Shown here: positions 8,013-16,201 of the stretch, piece after piece
How the letters are laid out: every line of letters begins with the position of its first letter
Position numbering within the stretch: the first letter of the stretch is position 1
Assembly: GCA_964451985.1 (NCBI GenBank)
Contig: CAYVKB010000001.1
Coordinates: 58,830 to 122,829 of the forward strand
From: GBS-DC sp964451985
Lineage (GTDB): Bacteria; Armatimonadota; Fimbriimonadia; Fimbriimonadales; GBS-DC
Direction: 5' to 3'
Length of the DNA stretch: 64,000 nucleotides
Notes under the pieces: model-generated
Database searches by the model: none
Told to the model about the DNA's origin: nothing
The model's input: the letters and a program-made list of their open reading frames with translations, nothing else
Made by a program: the position numbers and the translations under genes

Positions 8013-8937
8013 CGTTTAACCCTCCCTGCTCCATCAGCAGTGCATATGCGAGTTGTGTGGTACTTTCACTCCCTTGGCTTGCGTCGATCCAATGAATGCC
8101 CGGCTCTTTACGGAACCAGGTGATTTGACGCTTTGCGAACCGCCGTGTGTCTCGTTTCCAGAGTCGCACCGCCTCATCCCAGTCGATGTGCCCCTGAATA
8201 TACCTAAACAGATGGCGGTAGCCCAACCCTTTCAGGGCAGGTTGGTCAGGATTATACCCTTTTTGCAGCAACAATTGTACCTCTTGGAGCATGCCCTGCT
8301 GAATCATCGCGTCCACGCGCTGGTCGATGCGTTGGTAGAGCATCTCGCGCGGCAGGGTCAGCCCAATTTTGAGGGCGGGCAGTTCGGTTTCGGCATGCTG
8401 TTGCCAATGGCTAATGGGTACGCCTGTCATTTCATACACTTCAAAGGCGCGGGTGATGCGCACGGCGTCGTTAGGATGGATGCGCTCGGCCGCTATGGGG
8501 TCAATCTGTTTTAGTTGTTCGTGCAAGGCAGGCGCACCGACGCGCTCCACTTCCGCTTTCCAGCGGGCACGCACGTCGGGGTCGGCGGGCGGAGGCGCAA
8601 GGCTGAATCCGTGTAGCAATACGCGCACATATAGCCCTGTGCCGCCTACTATCAGCACACGTTTGCCCCGCGCCTGAATCTCGGCAATCGCCTGCCGCGC
8701 AAGCTCACGGAACTTGGCGGCGGTGAACACCTCACCTGGGTCGGCGACGTCAATCAAGTGAAACCGCACACGCCGTTGCTCTTCGCGCGTGGGCTTCGCC
8801 GAGCCAATATCTAATCCGCGATAGACCGCACTTGAGTCGGCAGAGATAATCTCACCCCCCATCCGCTCCGCTAATAGGATGCCCACTTCGGTTTTGCCTA
8901 TCGCAGTGGGACCCAGAATCACAATCAGGGGCTGCAC
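7996..8937 (-). CDS. miaA: tRNA dimethylallyltransferase
   Basis: A 313-residue protein with the P-loop LGPTAIGKTE, the SADSSAVYRGLDIGSAKP block and GGTGLYVRVLLHG, all standard for MiaA. It adds a dimethylallyl group to A37 of tRNAs reading UNN codons. It is the first of the miaA-hfq-dapF block, and an Rpn-family gene ends 12 bp upstream. Confidence 0.97.
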   Translation of the reverse strand: MQPLIVILGPTAIGKTEVGILLAERMGGEIISADSSAVYRGLDIGSAKPTREEQRRVRFHLIDVADPGEVFTAAKFRELARQAIAEIQARGKRVLIVGGTGLYVRVLLHGFSLAPPPADPDVRARWKAEVERVGAPALHEQLKQIDPIAAERIHPNDAVRITRAFEVYEMTGVPISHWQQHAETELPALKIGLTLPREMLYQRIDQRVDAMIQQGMLQEVQLLLQKGYNPDQPALKGLGYRHLFRYIQGHIDWDEAVRLWKRDTRRFAKRQITWFRKEPGIHWIDASQGSESTTQLAYALLMEQGGLNDAEGD

Positions 8938-8949
8938 CAGTACACCTGT

Positions 8950-10062
8950 TCAGGATGATTCGAGGGCGTTCAACACTGTCGACAGGGCAATCCTAAACTC
9001 CTCAAGGGTACTGACCTTAACTGCCTGTACATTCAGGCGCTTCAGGTCCTCGATGGACTTTACTCTCATAAGCATAGGCATTAATTCTTGTGCAGCTTCG
9101 CCAAAACGAACTTGGAGAACCTGAATTATTGACTCAACTATTCCTTGTTGAATTCCTTGTTGAATTCCTTGTTGAATTCCNNNNNNNNNNNNNNNNNNNN
9201 NNNNNNNNNNNNNNNNNNNNNNNNNNNNNNNNNNNNNNNNNNNNNNNNNNNNNNNNNNNNNNNNNNNNNNNNNNNNNNNNTGTTGAATTCCCTTGCGCGC
9301 TCCCTCCTCAATGGCAATCTCCTCTAAGCTGGTCAATGGCCAATCGCGCCCCTCTTGGAACTTGCGCACCACCTGCTTCACCAGTTTCTCCTGCTCAGGC
9401 GATAGGGTCATCATATAGTCCACCACCTTGTACAAAGCAATCACCTGTTCTGGAGTATACCCTCGATCCTGCATGGCGCGTATCACCGCTATCTTTTCCT
9501 GCATAAGCAGATTAGGGCTACCACGCGTTTTCAAAGCTCGCAGGTGAGCTAACACTATAAGCGCGAACGGATTGTTGGATTGCGCCAGCTCCGCCTCGTC
9601 GAGGTCTAATAATTTTGCGACAGGAAACTTAAACTGAAGGTTGCACCCAGCGATACTGCGCTCGAACGATGCGGGGCGCCAGTTCGGGTCGCTGTCGGCA
9701 AGAACAGCAAGGCTAACTACATCTGCATAGTCATGGTCATCAAAGATATGATAGTAATAAACAAACATACGCAGCGAGAAGAGGGGGTCGGGTTGTGCCT
9801 GTATCTCGATATGAATTAGGACGATTCGCGCTTTGCCGTCCCGAAAGTAGACTTTGACCAGCACATCGACGCTCTGCCAGCGCTTGCCGCGCGCCTGCGG
9901 CGTGAGGCGGTACAGGTTTGTACTCAGGAATTCGGGAGGGCGAGCCCAGTCGACCATCTCGAAGACCCGCGGGAACAGGAGTTGGAGAAACTCGCGGAAG
10001 AATGTCTGCACGGCGTACTTCCACGCCTCATCGAAGCCTCTGCGCGGACGTCTTGAGCGCAT
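8950..10062 (-). CDS. Rpn-family nuclease/transposase-like protein with GIQQ repeats
   Basis: This matches the recombination-promoting nuclease (Rpn/PD-(D/E)XK) type: an N-terminal FREFLQLLFP segment, then VDVLVKV and, further on, IHIEIQAQ as the likely D...ExQ active site (Q in place of K), followed by FSLRMFVYYYHIFD. After residue about 255 come 4-residue repeats GIQQ encoded by a 12-bp unit, interrupted by a 100-N gap, then a helical C-terminus. Such proteins may promote RecA-independent DNA transfer. Joining the ends at their shared 11 bp removes 111 bases and keeps the frame. No inverted repeats of a transposon were seen. Confidence 0.8.
   Translation of the reverse strand: MRSRRPRRGFDEAWKYAVQTFFREFLQLLFPRVFEMVDWARPPEFLSTNLYRLTPQARGKRWQSVDVLVKVYFRDGKARIVLIHIEIQAQPDPLFSLRMFVYYYHIFDDHDYADVVSLAVLADSDPNWRPASFERSIAGCNLQFKFPVAKLLDLDEAELAQSNNPFALIVLAHLRALKTRGSPNLLMQEKIAVIRAMQDRGYTPEQVIALYKVVDYMMTLSPEQEKLVKQVVRKFQEGRDWPLTSLEEIAIEEGARKGIQXXXXXXXXXXXXXXXXXXXXXXXXXXXXXXXXXXGIQQGIQQGIQQGIVESIIQVLQVRFGEAAQELMPMLMRVKSIEDLKRLNVQAVKVSTLEEFRIALSTVLNALESS
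9141..9291. repeat. 12-bp coding tandem repeat (GIQQ)
   Basis: Units of ttccttgttgaa (plus strand) encode GIQQ on the minus strand. Three or more copies lie left of the gap and one partial copy lies right of it. The total number is unknown because of the gap at 9181-9280. Confidence 0.85.
9181..9280. other. assembly gap (100 N)
   Basis: Exactly 100 N inside the GIQQ repeat. Unlike the gaps at 744 and 54779 there is no 55-bp flank identity. Only the 11 bases tgttgaattcc match. Confidence 0.9.
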
Positions 10063-10168
10063 ATCCCGTTATTCTCAGTAGGCGGTAAAAACCCTGCTCA
10101 CCAGACCTCGCAACTTTACGCTCCCTGCAGCAGTTGAGTCACGGAATAAGCCTTTAGAGGAGACTTAG

Positions 10169-12274
10169 ATGCGACTCGCGGGAGTGCTGCTGGGGTTAGT
10201 TTTCGGGGCAATTACTTGGGCACAGGGAATACAAGTTTCGCCTATCGCCTACGACGCAGAACACAACGCTTACTATATCGCGAATGAACTGGTGGTGGGA
10301 CTAGAGCCGAACGTGCCGACCACTTTGGCGCAGCAGGCGATGCTGTGGGTGGGCAACTTACGCGAGATACAGACGCCGTTGCAAGCAGGCGTGATGCGAG
10401 TTGACGCCAGACTGAACCTCGACAGTGTGCGCGAGTTTCTAAAGTCGCTGCCGGGTGTGCGCTATGTGGAGCGCAACTACCTTGCGTTCGCTTGCAATAA
10501 CCCGAACGACCCGCTGTTTACGCAGCAGTGGGGACTTGCCCGAATTCAGGCGATGCAGGCGTGGGCGCAGTGGAGCCCCCAGCGCACAGTGTATGTTGCG
10601 ATTCTGGACACAGGCATCGATGCCACACACCCCGACTTATCCCAAAAAATACGCCGTCACAACAACGGCACGATTTACGGCTACAACGCGATACTGAACA
10701 ACGCGCATACGCACGACGGGCACGGGCATGGCACGCACTGTGCGGGGATCGCGGCGGCACACACCCACAACGGCGTCGGAATTGCGGGCGTGGCGGCGTG
10801 GAACCCGAATCTTGCCAGTGCACATTCTGCCGTGCAACTGATGCCCGTGAAGGTGCTCAACGATCAGGGCTTCGGTAGCTATGCCGACATCGCACGGGGC
10901 ATCACTTGGGCAGCGGATAACGGCGCGCATATTATCAGCCTCAGCCTTGGCGGAAACGCAGGCACGCAGCAACTGCACGACGCTGTGAATTATGCATGGA
11001 GCAGAGGTTGCTTGGTGGTCGCTGCGGCGGGAAACAACGGCACGAACGCCCCATTCTACCCAGCATTTTACGACAATGCACTCGCCGTCGCCGCCACTGA
11101 CCCAAGCGACCGTCTGACCAGCTTTTCTCAATATGGTGCGTGGGTAGACATCGCCGCGCCGGGCGAGGCGATTCTCTCCACTGTGCCCGGTGGAGACTAT
11201 GAGAGCTGGAGCGGCACCTCGATGGCGTGCCCCCACGTGACAGGTGCAGCGGCGCTGATTTGGTCGCGCGTGCCCAGCCTAAGCAACCAGCAACTGCGCC
11301 AATCTCTCGAGAATAACGCCGATCCGTGCCAGCCCTACTGGTTCGGAGGTATCGGCGAGGGCAAGGGGCGGTTGAACCTACATCGAGCCTTGCATGCCGC
11401 GCTGCAGATGGAGGGTACTCCCTCTGTAAGTCAGCTGAGCCTGAATGCAAGCAGCGTACAGGCAGGTGGAACCGTGCAGGGCACGGTGACGCTCAATCGC
11501 GCAGCAGGCACAGGTGGCACGGTGGTGCAATTGAGCAGCAGCAACCCGAACCTCGCATGGTGCGCGCCCTCCATCACCATTCCGCAAGGGCAAACGATGG
11601 GCGTGTTCAACATCACTACCAACGCAAGCGGCGCGGGGAACGTCACTATTACCGCTTCCGCAGGGGGCGCATCGCGTGCAGCGTCGTTACAAGTCATCTC
11701 GCCGTTCCGCGTGCAGTCCGTCAGCCTCTCGCCCAGTGTAGTGACAGGCGGGCAGGCATGTACGCTCACGGTGCGCCTTACTGCACCTGCGCCCAGCGGC
11801 GGCGTGCAGGTGCAACTGAGTAGTAATAACCCTGCTGTCGCCTCGTTGCCTGCGAGCGTGTCTGTTCCTGCGGGTCAGACCGGTGTCAGCGTGCGCGTGA
11901 ACACGTCGGTAGTGGCGAGCCGCACGAGTGTGAATCTCACGGCGTCGCTGAACAGCTCGCAGGAGGGTGCATCGCTTACGGTCAACCCACCTGCTCCGGT
12001 TTTACTCACGCTCTCGCCCTCCACAGTGCCCGGCGGACGCTCAGCAACCGCAACCGCTGCACTCAACGCGAACGCACCTGCCAGCGGCATGTGGCTGCGT
12101 GTGACAAACGACCAGCCCAACCGCGTGTGGACGCCCACCACGGTGTATGTGCGTCCCGGAACGCGCACGGTGCAGTTCAGCGTGCATACCTACGCTGGGC
12201 ACGGCGCAGTGAATGCCACAATTACTGTCTCTACAGACGGCGGCTCGCGCTCGGCGACGCTGAGAGTGCGCTGA
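10169..12274 (+). CDS. secreted subtilisin-like serine protease with C-terminal beta-sandwich repeats
   Basis: A signal peptide (1-19, MRLAGVLLGLVFGAITWAQ) precedes a fervidolysin-like propeptide (about 35-105, ANELVVGLEPN) and an S8 catalytic domain with D147 in AILDTGID, H187 in GHGHGTHCAG and S351 in SGTSMACPHV. From about 425 three similar segments of about 90 residues follow (VSQLSLNASSVQAGGTV, VQSVSLSPSVVTGGQ, LLTLSPSTVPGGRS), probably Ig-like. It is an exported peptidase for protein degradation. A GGAGA ribosome site precedes the ATG. The last 44 bp overlap the 3' end of the convergent MFS gene. Confidence 0.94.
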   Translation: MRLAGVLLGLVFGAITWAQGIQVSPIAYDAEHNAYYIANELVVGLEPNVPTTLAQQAMLWVGNLREIQTPLQAGVMRVDARLNLDSVREFLKSLPGVRYVERNYLAFACNNPNDPLFTQQWGLARIQAMQAWAQWSPQRTVYVAILDTGIDATHPDLSQKIRRHNNGTIYGYNAILNNAHTHDGHGHGTHCAGIAAAHTHNGVGIAGVAAWNPNLASAHSAVQLMPVKVLNDQGFGSYADIARGITWAADNGAHIISLSLGGNAGTQQLHDAVNYAWSRGCLVVAAAGNNGTNAPFYPAFYDNALAVAATDPSDRLTSFSQYGAWVDIAAPGEAILSTVPGGDYESWSGTSMACPHVTGAAALIWSRVPSLSNQQLRQSLENNADPCQPYWFGGIGEGKGRLNLHRALHAALQMEGTPSVSQLSLNASSVQAGGTVQGTVTLNRAAGTGGTVVQLSSSNPNLAWCAPSITIPQGQTMGVFNITTNASGAGNVTITASAGGASRAASLQVISPFRVQSVSLSPSVVTGGQACTLTVRLTAPAPSGGVQVQLSSNNPAVASLPASVSVPAGQTGVSVRVNTSVVASRTSVNLTASLNSSQEGASLTVNPPAPVLLTLSPSTVPGGRSATATAALNANAPASGMWLRVTNDQPNRVWTPTTVYVRPGTRTVQFSVHTYAGHGAVNATITVSTDGGSRSATLRVR

Positions 12275-13424
12275 TCCCTAGCGTTGCGGCCAGCGCTAAC
12301 CCCGCGCTCGTGGCAAATGCGACAGACGCGCCGAAGGTTTGCCACAGCCAGCCGAACAACACGCTTGCAGGCAGCGCAGCGACACCCACCACGAAGTGGA
12401 AAACTCCGTACGCCTGTCCGCTGTGTTCGGCAGGAGCGAACTCGGCAACCAGCGCGCGCTCCGCGCCTTCAGTGAGCGCGTAGAACACTGCATACAGTGC
12501 AAACAGCCCCACAATTTGCCATAGCACGTTCGCGAATCCGAACCCCGCATACACCAGCGCATAGCAAAACCAGCCCCAGCGGAGGGTGCGTAATCGCCCA
12601 TGCCTGTCTGCAAGCCAACCTCCATAAAGCCCAAACACGCTGCGTAGGAGGTTCAGACCCATCCACAGCAGCGGCGTAAGCGCGACGGGCGCGCCCAAAT
12701 CCTGCGCCCGCATAATTAAAAATGCATCGCTGGAGTTGCTCAGCGTAAACACCAGTACACAGCTCAGATACCAGCCAAACCGTCCCTTTAGCAGCCCTCG
12801 CGCACCTGAAAGCGGATGCCTTGCCGTGGAACGAGTCAACACGGGTGCGTCCCGCACGCCCCACCAGAGCACCGCCAGCGACAACAGCGCGGGAATTGCC
12901 GCCAGCGCAAACACCAGCCGATAGTTTTCAGGCGCGAACAACAATATCAGCGCGGCGAGTGCAGGACCAGTCGCCGCGCCAAGGTTGTCCATCGCCCGAT
13001 GGAACCCGAACGCCAAGCCCCGATTCTCTGGCGCAGTGGAAACGGCAATCAGTGCGTCACGCGGGGCAGTGCGCACCCCCTTGCCAAAACGGTCTATAAA
13101 CCGCAGTCCCAACACCTGCACAGGTGCATTCACGAACGCCAGTAGCGGACGCGTGAACGCCGCCAGCGCATATCCCAGAAACACCAGCAGCCGATGCTTC
13201 CCCAACCTATCCGCCAGCCAACCCGAAAAGAGTTTTAGCAGGCTCGCCGTCGTCTCTGCCACACCCTCAATTAGCCCAATCAGCGTGGGCGGCGCGCCCA
13301 AACTGCGTAAAAACAGAGGCAGTAGCGGGAACACCATCTCGCTGCTGGTATCGTTCATCAAGCTCACCGCGCCCAGTGCAGCCACAGGGCGCGGGATTTT
13401 CGAGGAGCGAGGGGATATGTTCAT
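12231..13424 (-). CDS. MFS transporter
   Basis: About 397 residues with around 12 hydrophobic segments, and the MFS loop motif GWLADRLGKHRLL between helices 2 and 3, repeated as GGWLADRHGRLR in the second half. The N-terminal SLMNDTSSEMVFPLLPLFLRSLG is typical of a group of drug/solute efflux-type MFS proteins. The substrate is unknown. I prefer the ATG at 13424 because GGAG stands 6 nt before it. TTG and ATG starts lie a few codons upstream. It follows directly after a broken gene and may have been in one operon with it. Confidence 0.9.
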   Translation of the reverse strand: MNISPRSSKIPRPVAALGAVSLMNDTSSEMVFPLLPLFLRSLGAPPTLIGLIEGVAETTASLLKLFSGWLADRLGKHRLLVFLGYALAAFTRPLLAFVNAPVQVLGLRFIDRFGKGVRTAPRDALIAVSTAPENRGLAFGFHRAMDNLGAATGPALAALILLFAPENYRLVFALAAIPALLSLAVLWWGVRDAPVLTRSTARHPLSGARGLLKGRFGWYLSCVLVFTLSNSSDAFLIMRAQDLGAPVALTPLLWMGLNLLRSVFGLYGGWLADRHGRLRTLRWGWFCYALVYAGFGFANVLWQIVGLFALYAVFYALTEGAERALVAEFAPAEHSGQAYGVFHFVVGVAALPASVLFGWLWQTFGASVAFATSAGLALAATLGISALSASPSASRRL

Positions 13425-13436
13425 CTGCATCTCCAA

Positions 13437-13873
13437 TCACAGGGGGCGCCAATAAATGTCGCGCGTCTCGATAATCGTGAACGGGTCGTGGCACTGGATG
13501 GTGATATGCCTCGCCTTAAAATCGTGTTGCGTGTATTCACCACTTTCTGCCTATTCACAAGAATATGAACCCCTAATGCCCGAATCATATTCCGATGCGT
13601 CCCCAGGCAACTCGAATCCTATGCCAATCCTATGCCCAAGATGGGTTCACCACGCAGGTTCAGTCCTGCGTTTCCCGAGCCATGATAGGCTTTGCGCACC
13701 GCCTCGTAATGCACGCGCACCAGCTCCGCCTTGAACTGATTCACTTGCTTCAACACCGTGTAGAGACCTTCCCATTCACTCTGCTCGAAGGGAACGTCGC
13801 TGAAGATAGGCTCCCGATGTTCCCAGCGATTCGACTGCTCAGTAGTGCCATTAACGTTCGACACTGTTATCAT
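13437..13873 (-). pseudogene. broken gene of unknown function upstream of the MFS gene
   Basis: The first frame (ATG at 13873) runs 84 codons and stops at 13619. Just there the 11-bp sequence aatcctatgcc is duplicated in tandem (13615-13625, 13626-13636). Removing one copy lets the frame continue as ELPGDASEYDSGIRG to a TAG at 13551-13553, then AESGEYTQHDFKARHITIQ and on to IETRDIYWRPL, ending at the TGA at 13437-13439, one base before the first possible MFS start. The pieces look like one protein of about 140 residues disabled by a duplication frameshift and one nonsense change (CAG to TAG would fit). A TATAAT box (gttataatt) precedes the start. I do not recognise the family. Confidence 0.6.
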
Positions 13874-13967
13874 GTCCTAATTATAACACGGTTTTTCAGG
13901 GAAATGCCGCATCGGTTCGAGCGTGACCCTGCGGGAATCTGCCCAGTTGTGCCGAACCTACGCCCTG

Positions 13968-15191
13968 ATGGAACGCGAGCGGGAGTTTGTTTCCATACGA
14001 TGGATTATTGCAGGCATCCTGATAGGGATTGTCGGGGGCTTGCTACTCAATCGCGCGGGCGGTGCGGAGTCGCCACTATTTGAAACCGTGACGCTGGGCG
14101 GCGACCTGTTCATTCGCCTGCTGCGGATGGTGATTGTGCCGCTGGTCGTCGCCTCGCTGATTACGGCGGTGGCGGGGCTGGACACGCGCTATCTGGGTAG
14201 GCTGGGCGGCGTAACGTTAATTTATTACACTGCCACCACCGTGCTTGCCGCCGCGCTGGGGCTGGTGATTGTGAACCTGATAGACCCTGGCGTGGGCGCA
14301 GTGCTGCAGGGCGCGGAGCTGCCCAAAGAGATTCAGGAACGACAGCCGCCGACCTTCGCCGACCTGCTGCGCAATCTAATCCCCGCTAATCCGATAGACG
14401 CTCTCGCGCGCACGGATATGCTGCAGATTATTAGTTTCAGCCTGATTGTGGGCGTCGCGCTGAACATCATGGGCGAGCGGGCGCAGGCAGTGAAGCAGTT
14501 CGTGAGCGAAGTGCTGGAGCTGTCGATGGTCATCGTGCGCTGGGTGTTGTATCTGTTGCCGGCGGGTGTGGCGCTGCTGCTGATGCGGGCGATTGGTCAG
14601 GCGGGGTTCGAGGTGTTCGCGCCGCTGGCGAAGTATATGGGTGCGGTGCTGGGCGGGCTGGCGGTGCATGGGTTGATTGTGTTACCGTTGCTGGTATGGC
14701 TACTGGGCGGCGTGCCGCCGTGGCGGTTCATGCGGGGCATCGCGCAGCCGATGATTACCGCACTCAGCACCAGCTCCAGCGCGGCGACGCTGCCCGTGAC
14801 CATGCGTACTGTGGAACGCGAGCTAAAGGTGCCAGGCTACATCAGTCGGTTCTGCATCCCCATCGGCGCGACGGTGAATATGGATGGCACCGCCCTGTAC
14901 GAAGCCGTCGCTGCGTTGTTTATCGCGCAGGCGTACGGCGTGCAGCTGGAGTTCACGCAGCAGGTGGTGGTGCTGTTCACAGCGACGCTCGCGGCAATTG
15001 GCGCGGCGGGCATCCCCAGCGCAGGGCTGTTCACGATGGTTATCGTGCTGCAAGCCGTAAACCTACCGCTGGAAGGCATCGGGCTGATTCTTGCCGTTGA
15101 TCGCATTCTGGATATGTTCCGCACGATGGTGAATGTGGAGGGCGATGCGGGCGGCGCAGTGATTCTGACCAACATCGTCGGCAGGAAGTAG
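13968..15191 (+). CDS. dicarboxylate/amino acid:cation symporter (DAACS family)
   Basis: About 407 residues. It has the serine-rich re-entrant loop TALSTSSSAATLPVTM and the NMDGTALYEAVAALFIAQ motif of the GltP/DctA family, with about eight membrane segments. It imports glutamate, aspartate or C4-dicarboxylates with protons or sodium. The start is uncertain: I use the ATG at 13968 (MEREREFVSIRW). A GTG at 13923 would add 15 residues and neither has a good ribosome site. The promoter region is shared with the divergent broken gene. Confidence 0.92.
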   Translation: MEREREFVSIRWIIAGILIGIVGGLLLNRAGGAESPLFETVTLGGDLFIRLLRMVIVPLVVASLITAVAGLDTRYLGRLGGVTLIYYTATTVLAAALGLVIVNLIDPGVGAVLQGAELPKEIQERQPPTFADLLRNLIPANPIDALARTDMLQIISFSLIVGVALNIMGERAQAVKQFVSEVLELSMVIVRWVLYLLPAGVALLLMRAIGQAGFEVFAPLAKYMGAVLGGLAVHGLIVLPLLVWLLGGVPPWRFMRGIAQPMITALSTSSSAATLPVTMRTVERELKVPGYISRFCIPIGATVNMDGTALYEAVAALFIAQAYGVQLEFTQQVVVLFTATLAAIGAAGIPSAGLFTMVIVLQAVNLPLEGIGLILAVDRILDMFRTMVNVEGDAGGAVILTNIVGRK

Positions 15192-15202
15192 CGCGCCTGT
15201 GG

Positions 15203-15210
15203 GGTATCCT
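15203..15210 (+). promoter_or_regulatory. GGTATCCT promoter-like box
   Basis: Matches the recurring GGTAYMMT motif. It lies 16 nt before the lipoprotein hydrolase ATG, with a GGAGG site between them. Confidence 0.35.
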
Positions 15211-15226
15211 GTAGGCGGAGGCGACG

Positions 15227-16201
15227 ATGCGACGCTGGATGGGAGGCTTGGGGGTCTGCGTCTTGCTGATAGCGTGTCGTCCTGTGCCGCTGCAGAGCGA
15301 ACCGCGCGAGTGGGTTCCCGAATTGCGAGTCGTATCGCGGGGCAAGGAATACGACACCGTGCGCTATATGCGCGATGGCGTGCCGCTATACGCTGAGATT
15401 TATCGCCCAGCCAACCGCCGCGCTCCCCTGCCGGCAGTGGTACTGCTGCCCGGCGGGTTTGTGGGCGTGAACGCGAACCATCGTCAGGCGGCGCGGCGGT
15501 TGGCGAATGCGGGCTATCTGGTCGCGTTGCCCCATATGCGTGGGCAGGGCAAAAGCGGCGGCTTTATCGACTTCGGGGTAGAGGATGCCACTGACGTGCG
15601 CGGCTTGGCAAAGGCGTTGCGCCAGGTGGGTGGCGACGGTAGGTATGCGTATGTGGGTATCTCGCTGGGTGGTGCGATTGCCTTTAACGCCGCGCGAAAT
15701 GACCTCAACGTCTGCGGCATCGTCTGCGTGCTTAGCCCAACCGATTTCCGCGAGCAGCGTCAACTCCTAATCAACTATGGACGCACGGAACGCGCCGAGC
15801 GCTGGGACAACTGGAAAGGCGGTTCGCCCGAAGACTGCCCTGAATGTTGGGACGCGCGCGACCCACTGCGCCATGTACGTGAGGTAAGCGCGCCCATCCT
15901 GTTCATTCAGGCGGGCGAGGATGTGCTAATTCCGGTGGGGCAGGCGTGTCGCTGGCGTGCAGTGCGCCAAGAGATAGGGCGCAAAGTGCATACTGTCGCC
16001 CTGACCGACGATGGCAAGCCCTGGCAGGGGCAGCTCAAGGAGCGTCAGCGGTGCGCCCTGCCGTTCACAGGCTGGGGCGATTTGCGCGAGGATCATCTGG
16101 TGTTCTTCCCCAGCATGCCCCACCGCACGAATGAGGTCATGTGGGACATCACGCTAAGAGCTTTGGCGCGTTGGTTTGAGGAGGGTGAGCGTGCGCCTTG
16201 A
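15227..16201 (+). CDS. lipoprotein alpha/beta hydrolase (dienelactone hydrolase-like)
   Basis: A type II signal peptide with lipobox LLIAC (C17) points to a membrane-anchored lipoprotein. The hydrolase fold is seen from about residue 45: LPAVVLLPGGF, then the nucleophile elbow GISLGGA, the acid region FIQAGEDVLIP and a C-terminal DHLVFF histidine. An ester or peptide substrate is likely but not identifiable. The region KGGSPEDCPECWD is a cysteine-bearing insertion. A GGAGG ribosome site precedes the ATG. The 3' end overlaps the start of the acyltransferase gene by 11 bp. Confidence 0.85.
   Translation: MRRWMGGLGVCVLLIACRPVPLQSEPREWVPELRVVSRGKEYDTVRYMRDGVPLYAEIYRPANRRAPLPAVVLLPGGFVGVNANHRQAARRLANAGYLVALPHMRGQGKSGGFIDFGVEDATDVRGLAKALRQVGGDGRYAYVGISLGGAIAFNAARNDLNVCGIVCVLSPTDFREQRQLLINYGRTERAERWDNWKGGSPEDCPECWDARDPLRHVREVSAPILFIQAGEDVLIPVGQACRWRAVRQEIGRKVHTVALTDDGKPWQGQLKERQRCALPFTGWGDLREDHLVFFPSMPHRTNEVMWDITLRALARWFEEGERAP

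Noticed and set aside
8950..10062. Insertion sequence
   Set aside because: The Rpn protein alone does not make an IS; no terminal inverted repeats or target duplications were found around it.
13595..14083. 162-codon plus-strand frame before the symporter
   Set aside because: It crosses the divergent promoter and overlaps the symporter start in another frame, with no protein-like motifs.
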